Shown here one piece after another: positions 6,308-10,179 of a stretch of DNA of 10,179 bases; position 1 is the first letter of the stretch; each line of letters begins with the position of its first letter. The stretch is from JBLHKW01 sp047618565 (lineage in GTDB: Bacteria; Planctomycetota; UBA1135; GCA-002686595), in the NCBI GenBank assembly GCA_047618565.1, contig JBLHKW010000173.1:1-10179 (forward strand), read 5' to 3'. The notes beneath the pieces are model-generated. The model saw only the letters and a program-made list of their open reading frames with translations, was not told where the DNA came from and did no database searches. Made by a program: the position numbers and the translations under genes.

Positions 6308-6316
6308 ACGGAGTCC

Positions 6317-8158
6317 ATGGAGCGTCACCCGTCCCCCCACGTACGCGCGGCGCGTACCGGCCCCCATCGGCGGGTCCGCCTCGCGAGCGCATGCCTCGTG
6401 GCCCTGGGCCTCGGCGCCTGCTCCCAGCAGGGGTCGACGTCGCTCCCCGAGCCGGGCGCAGCGGCGGGGTTCAATGTCCTCGTCGTGACCTTCGACACCA
6501 CCCGCGCCGACCGCATCGGCTGCTACGGGGCTGGCGCCGACGCGACGCCTACGGTGGACCGCCTTGCGAGCCGAGGCGTGCGCTTCATGCACGCAACGGC
6601 GGTCACGCCGCTCACCATGCCATCCCACTCGAGCCTGTTCACCGGGCGCACCCCCCCTAACCATGGCGTGCGCGACAACGGTCTCTTCGTGCTCCCCGAG
6701 CACCAGACGTCACTGGCCGAGCTCCTGCACGACGAGGGCTACCAGACGGCCGCCTTCGTGTCGGCCTTCGTCCTCAATGAGAGTTTCGGCCTGGACCAGG
6801 GCTTCGACCTGTACGACGACGAAGTGGACCCCGCTGAGTTGCAGGGAGCCGGTGGCCACGACACGCGACGCCGGGGCGACAAGACGGCCGCGCGCGCGGC
6901 GACCTGGCTCAGCGCGAGGCCAGAAGATCAGCCCTGGCTCGCCTGGGTGCACCTCTTCGACCCGCACGCCCCCTACACGCCCCACCCGGACCTGATCGAC
7001 AGCCGCAGCGCGTACGAAGCCGAGATAACCTACGCCGACCAGCAACTGGCGCGGGTGATAGCGGCCATCGAGAAGCGCGGCGAGCTTGAGCGGACGTTGA
7101 TCCTGTTCACTGCGGACCACGGCGAGTCCCTCGGCGAACACAAAGAGAAGACCCACGGTCTGCTGGCCTACGACGGGACGATGCAGGTTCCGCTGATCCT
7201 CTCCTGCCCCACGCTCTTCGCGAGCGAGATCATCATCGACGACACGGTCGCAAGCCTCGTGGACGTCACGCCCACATTGCTCGCGCTGCTTGGCCTCGGC
7301 CGCCCAGCTGACATCGATGGAGAGTTCCTGTTCGCGCAGCTGGGGCCGGACCGCGCCGTCTACTTCGAGGCGCTCGGTGGTTACTACCAGCACGGCTGGG
7401 CGCCCCTGCGCGGCCTACGCAGGGTGAACGACAAGCTGATCGATGGAGTAGACCCGGAGTACTACGACCTCGAAACTGATCCCGCCGAGGACATCAACCG
7501 CTTCACGTCTCCCGCGAGCCTGGAGCTGCAGGAGCAGCTCGTGAACGAATTCGGTCCCTTCGACGAAGTGCCGCGCGCCACCGAGCAGGAGACCAGCGTG
7601 GACCCGCGCGTCGCGGCTCAGCTGAATGCCCTGGGCTACGCCCATAGCGTTGACGCGAGCGAACGTGGCGGCCAGGCGGATCCGAAACACGTCATCGTCA
7701 ACTGGAACCGGACAGCCAGCGCCGATGATCTGAGCCGCGCCGGCCAGCACGACAGGGCGCGCGCCAAGATCGCGCGCGTGCTCGAGTCGGACGGAGAGAA
7801 CGGTCACGCCTGGTGGACCGCAGCTGTGATCGCACGCCGCTCCGGCAACCTCGACCAGGCGGAGAACTGCGTGCGCCGTTCCCTCGAGTTCAGGCCAGAT
7901 GCCAGCGCCCGCGTGCTCCTGGCCCAGCTCCTCTTGGTGCGCGGCGAACTCGACGAGTCCCTGGCCGAACTGGCCCTGGCGGAAGCAGCCGACACGCGCC
8001 TGGGCGGAATCTACGTCACCCGTGGCGAGATCTTCCTGCGCCGGGGCCACGAGGAAGAAGCCCGGGTCGAATTCGAACGCGGAGCGGAGATCGATCCGTC
8101 GAACTGGGGGACGCGCGCACGGGCACGCATCGAGAGCCTGTCCGGCTCCGAACGCTGA
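6317..8158 (+). CDS. Sulfatase-fold lipoprotein fused to a C-terminal TPR tail (613 aa)
   Basis: This exported enzyme has two parts. The lipoprotein signal (RLASACLVALGLGAC, Cys 35) follows an arginine-rich N-terminus. The sulfatase fold runs from about 52 to 440: VLVVTFDTTRADRIGCYG with D60, nucleophile loop LTMPSHSSLFTGRTPPNHG with T100 where sulfatases have Cys or Ser, AWVHLFDPHAPY at 209-220, LFTADHGESLGEH with D267 and H268, and EYYDLETDPAEDINR at 381-395. As in the divergent neighbour, threonine rules out formylglycine chemistry and points to phosphoester or transfer chemistry. The core ends at VAAQLNALGY (432-441), the same place where the neighbour stops at LKALGYVR. After it comes a TPR-rich tail of about four repeats (about 466-600: NGHAWWTAAVIARRSGNLDQAE, ARVLLAQLLLVRGELDESLAE, IYVTRGEIFLRRGHEEEA). 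The tail probably docks the enzyme to a partner. No other in-frame ATG precedes the lipobox, so the start is secure. The substrate is unknown. Confidence 0.92.
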   Translation: MERHPSPHVRAARTGPHRRVRLASACLVALGLGACSQQGSTSLPEPGAAAGFNVLVVTFDTTRADRIGCYGAGADATPTVDRLASRGVRFMHATAVTPLTMPSHSSLFTGRTPPNHGVRDNGLFVLPEHQTSLAELLHDEGYQTAAFVSAFVLNESFGLDQGFDLYDDEVDPAELQGAGGHDTRRRGDKTAARAATWLSARPEDQPWLAWVHLFDPHAPYTPHPDLIDSRSAYEAEITYADQQLARVIAAIEKRGELERTLILFTADHGESLGEHKEKTHGLLAYDGTMQVPLILSCPTLFASEIIIDDTVASLVDVTPTLLALLGLGRPADIDGEFLFAQLGPDRAVYFEALGGYYQHGWAPLRGLRRVNDKLIDGVDPEYYDLETDPAEDINRFTSPASLELQEQLVNEFGPFDEVPRATEQETSVDPRVAAQLNALGYAHSVDASERGGQADPKHVIVNWNRTASADDLSRAGQHDRARAKIARVLESDGENGHAWWTAAVIARRSGNLDQAENCVRRSLEFRPDASARVLLAQLLLVRGELDESLAELALAEAADTRLGGIYVTRGEIFLRRGHEEEARVEFERGAEIDPSNWGTRARARIESLSGSER

Positions 8159-8185
8159 TTCGACGGAATCCGCGCGAAGGACGCG

Positions 8186-8206
8186 TCGATAATTGCAGCT
8201 TATCGA
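8186..8206. repeat. Perfect inverted repeat TCGATAA/TTATCGA after the sulfatase-TPR gene
   Basis: Seven-base arms (8186-8192 and 8200-8206) surround a seven-base spacer, starting 28 bases after the stop at 8158 and ending 58 bases before the next ATG. It is A+T-richer than its surroundings. It could be an operator for the hydrolase gene or an RNA hairpin ending the upstream transcript; no T-run follows, so the operator reading is slightly preferred. Confidence 0.4.
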
Positions 8207-8242
8207 TGTGCACAGAAGAAGCGGCAGGGCATTAACGGCATC

Positions 8243-8264
8243 GACAGGCGATCCTTACCCTGTC
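8243..8264 (+). promoter_or_regulatory. Hairpin abutting the hydrolase start codon
   Basis: GACAGG (8243-8248) pairs perfectly with CCTGTC (8259-8264), and the next base is the A of the ATG at 8265. The left arm holds the only purine-rich stretch that could serve as a ribosome binding site. A second, mutually exclusive pairing exists between CAGGG at 8225-8229 and CCCTG at 8258-8262. Translational control by switching between the two is possible but unproven. Confidence 0.35.
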
Positions 8265-9191
8265 ATGTGGATTCGAATCATCAGCTGCATCGCCCGACTC
8301 CTGGGCTGCTTGACCCTGGGTGCGTGCCTGGCCGCAACTCCTCACCATCCCGGCACGGGAACCCAGGTCAACATTCCGCTCCCGACCCTCGGCGGGCTCC
8401 AGTTCTGGGCTGACGTCGAGTGGAGCGACGGCTGGAGGATTCAGGAGAACGTACTCTTCCGGCACCACCGTCTGCTGGATCCGGACGACGTTCGGCGCGC
8501 CTGGGGCAGCCGCGCCGCCTGTCGCGCGGCCCTCGATCGCCGGGTACCTGTCCCCGAGTGTCGTGAGCCGATCGATCACCTGGTCGTGCTGCTACACGGG
8601 CTCGGTCGCTCCAGGCACTCGATGATGCCGCTCGCCAGGTCCGTCGAGGCGGCAGGCCTGGACACGGTCTCGCTGGCCTACCCGAGCACGCGCGCCGACC
8701 TGGAACAACACGCGCGGCAGCTGAATGGTCTGCTCGACAATCTGAGCGGCGTCACGCGCATCTCCTTCGTCACCCATAGCCTGGGCGGCATCGTGGTACG
8801 CAGGGCCCTCGCAGAGAGCGCCCCGTGGCGCGCGCGTATCGAACTGGGCCGCGTCGTTCAGCTCGGCCCACCGAACCAGGGCTCGCAGCTGGCGCGCTGG
8901 TTCGCGCCCACCCCGATCTCATGGGTCCTGGGTCCCAGCCTCACCACCCTCGCCAGCGACACGCCCACCGAGCTTCCTGCGCTACCTTGCGAACTGGCCA
9001 TCATCGCCGGTGGCAAGTCCGATCAGTCCGGCTGGAACCCCCTCCTTGCCGGCGATGACGACGGTGTCGTTCGCGTCGGGGAGACCTGGCTCGATGAGGC
9101 GAGCGAGCACCATTCCGTACGCAGCATGCACACGCTCCTGATGCGCAACGAGAGGGCGCTCGAGATCACCGCACGCTTTCTTACCAGGTGA
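8265..9191 (+). CDS. Lipoprotein alpha/beta hydrolase, esterase/lipase-like (308 aa)
   Basis: This is a predicted surface or periplasmic serine esterase. The start at 8265 gives a good lipoprotein signal (ARLLGCLTLGAC, Cys 21). An upstream TTG at 8193 would add 24 residues unlike a signal peptide and is not preferred. The hydrolase core starts near residue 104: IDHLVVLLHGLGRSRHSM with the oxyanion HGLGRS at 111-116, then FVTHSLGGIVVRRAL with the nucleophile elbow T-H-S-L-G-G and Ser172. The probable acid is in GDDDGVV (263-269) and the catalytic His is H289 in RSMHTLLM. QLGPPNQGSQLA (199-210) is typical of the PGAP1/lipase-like branch in which the elbow is followed by a 'PPNxGS' loop. The region 30-100 is not recognised. 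The substrate cannot be told; lipid or acyl-ester hydrolysis is the general expectation. It follows the sulfatase-TPR gene by 106 bp and converges on the HupE gene. Confidence 0.88.
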   Translation: MWIRIISCIARLLGCLTLGACLAATPHHPGTGTQVNIPLPTLGGLQFWADVEWSDGWRIQENVLFRHHRLLDPDDVRRAWGSRAACRAALDRRVPVPECREPIDHLVVLLHGLGRSRHSMMPLARSVEAAGLDTVSLAYPSTRADLEQHARQLNGLLDNLSGVTRISFVTHSLGGIVVRRALAESAPWRARIELGRVVQLGPPNQGSQLARWFAPTPISWVLGPSLTTLASDTPTELPALPCELAIIAGGKSDQSGWNPLLAGDDDGVVRVGETWLDEASEHHSVRSMHTLLMRNERALEITARFLTR

Positions 9192-9201
9192 CCTCTCCCC
9201 A

Positions 9202-9231
9202 CGGAACGGTCCGCACGCGACCCTGGTTCCG
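9202..9231. terminator. Bulged hairpin between convergent genes, candidate bidirectional terminator
   Basis: CGGAAC (9202-9207) pairs with GTTCCG (9226-9231), and directly inside it GGTC (9208-9211) pairs with GACC (9219-9222), leaving a three-base bulge (9223-9225) and a seven-base loop. All pairs are Watson-Crick, so both strands can fold. It fills most of the 41-bp gap between two converging stop codons. It lacks a T-run on either side, so it may be a pause or stability hairpin rather than a classical terminator. Confidence 0.5.
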
Positions 9232-9232
9232 G

Positions 9233-10179
9233 CTAGCCCGAAGTGCTCACACGTTCCAGAGTCCAGTACATGGCGACGGCACCGATGCAGTAGGCCGGAA
9301 CCCACTCGGCCCAGGTGGGCGGTCTGGTGATGACGCGACGCGCAAGCGCTAGCAGCACCAACGCAGCTGCGACAAAGAGCAGCTGCCCGGCTTCGACGCC
9401 CACGTTGAAGAGGAATAGTGCGACCGGAATGGCGTGCCCGGGTAGACCGACCTCGCTCAGGGCGCTGGCGAAACCCAGGCCGTGGAGCAGGCCGAACACC
9501 AGCGCAACGATCCATGGAGAGCGCGCGGTGAGGCCCTCTCGCCCGCGCAGACCGTGCACGATTTCAGCCGCGACGAAGACGATGCTGAGCGCGATGACTG
9601 CCTCGACGGGGGCCACGGGTACGTTCAACCAGCCGAGTGTGGCTGCGGCCAGAGTGATGCTGTGCGCCAGCGTGAAGGCGGTGATCGTCATGAACAATCG
9701 TCGTCCTCCCTTCACAAGCATCAGCAAGGCAAGCACGAACAACAGGTGGTCGATGCCGCCCAGGATGTGCTCGACCCCCAGGGTGAAGTACGTTCCGGCC
9801 AACGCCCACATGCTCGGTGTGGCGGCCAGGAGCAAGCTTGGCTGTGTGGGCGCGATGCGATTCACCAGCGTCGTGCCGTCGAGCCGTTCCACGCGCACCA
9901 GCACGTCGGTCATGGTGGCCCCGAGCCCATCGATGTGAATCGTCTGGTCCGCCAGGCCACCGGGGTGGCGCACGCTCCAGCGCTCGACAAAGGCCCCGCC
10001 AATGAACAATGCACGGTGCTCGCGCGTCTCCTCGGTTGCAGCGGGAAGCCGCAGATGAATGCCAAGCCGCATGTCGGTGCCAGCGGCCGGCACCTTCCAG
10101 AGCACGTCGTAGGTCTCCTCGCCGGTCTGCTTGAGCTCCAGATAGCCAGGTCGCATCTCGTGCGCCTGCGCCGGAGTGC
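9233..10179 (-). CDS. HupE/UreJ-family membrane protein, 5' end beyond the right edge
   Basis: The frame stays open to the window edge. The residues before the first internal Met (10156) read TPAQAHEMRPGYLEL, which looks like the end of a signal peptide cut after AQA, so the Met is not the start and a signal sequence lies outside the window. Numbered from that Met, an extracytoplasmic beta-rich domain covers about 1-105 (YDVLWKVPA, RLGIHLRLP). It is followed by six or seven membrane helices from about 117 to 300. Metal-ligand motifs typical of the family are present: HILGGIDH (H130, D136, H137) in the first helix, FTLAHSITLA (H165), AEIVHG (H201) and FGLLHGLGFA (H225). Family members are linked to nickel or cobalt supply for hydrogenase and urease, but this long HupE/UreJ_2-like form also occurs in bacteria without those enzymes. 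No hydrogenase or urease gene is seen here, so a metal-transport role is inference. The frame ends at TAG 9235-9233. Confidence 0.9.
   Translation of the reverse strand, partial: TPAQAHEMRPGYLELKQTGEETYDVLWKVPAAGTDMRLGIHLRLPAATEETREHRALFIGGAFVERWSVRHPGGLADQTIHIDGLGATMTDVLVRVERLDGTTLVNRIAPTQPSLLLAATPSMWALAGTYFTLGVEHILGGIDHLLFVLALLMLVKGGRRLFMTITAFTLAHSITLAAATLGWLNVPVAPVEAVIALSIVFVAAEIVHGLRGREGLTARSPWIVALVFGLLHGLGFASALSEVGLPGHAIPVALFLFNVGVEAGQLLFVAAALVLLALARRVITRPPTWAEWVPAYCIGAVAMYWTLERVSTSG

Noticed and set aside
6136..6318. 61-residue N-terminal extension of the minus-strand sulfatase-fold protein
   Set aside because: It would place the lipobox more than 80 residues from the N-terminus, and the internal ATG at 6135 has AGGAGA in front and a proper signal peptide behind it.
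8193..8264. TTG start adding 24 residues to the hydrolase
   Set aside because: The extension is polar and would bury the lipoprotein signal; the ATG at 8265 starts a normal signal peptide.

Overview
The window looks like chromosome of a high-GC Gram-negative bacterium. Coding regions are strongly G/C-ending at third codon positions, and every native gene encodes an exported or membrane protein, five of them with lipoprotein-type signal peptides. The mix of families (a TPR lipoprotein with a CRTAC1/ASPIC-UnbV protein, sulfatase-fold lipoproteins one of which carries a TPR tail, and HupE/UreJ) is most familiar from Planctomycetota. Acidobacteriota or Myxococcota-like bacteria cannot be excluded. 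There is no rRNA, tRNA, CRISPR array or phage module.

Left part (1-1415), scarred by mobile DNA. A minus-strand coding fragment with strong codon bias runs off the left edge and has lost its 5' end at about position 131. The break is followed by two 24-bp-spaced CAACTAGAA repeats that resemble an IS21-type terminus. Then come a block of consecutive hairpins (193-327) and a full-length IS5-family element (324-1415). Its transposase is intact except for one in-frame amber codon at the site of a conserved glutamate.

Middle (1529-4674), plus strand. A two-gene operon joined by a TGATG overlap encodes a TPR lipoprotein, then a seven-loop FG-GAP/VCBS protein with a C-terminal ASPIC/UnbV domain (CRTAC1 family). 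The next gene converges on it after 33 bp, with a small hairpin between them.

Sulfatase-fold pair (4708-8158). Two divergent lipoproteins share a 181-bp control region that holds candidate promoters for both, a palindrome, an inverted repeat and 10-bp-phased direct repeats. Both have threonine where true sulfatases have the Cys/Ser that becomes formylglycine, so they are better read as alkaline-phosphatase-superfamily phosphodiesterases or transferases than as sulfate-ester hydrolases. The plus-strand one is extended by a TPR tail.

Right part (8265-10179). A lipoprotein alpha/beta hydrolase with a full Ser-Asp-His set is preceded by two inverted repeats in its leader. It converges on a HupE/UreJ-family membrane protein that runs off the right edge, with a strong bulged hairpin in the 41-bp gap. 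Taken together, the native genes suggest envelope work at the cell surface or in the periplasm (scaffolding, polymer or ester chemistry, metal transport). No shared pathway can be proven from the sequence.
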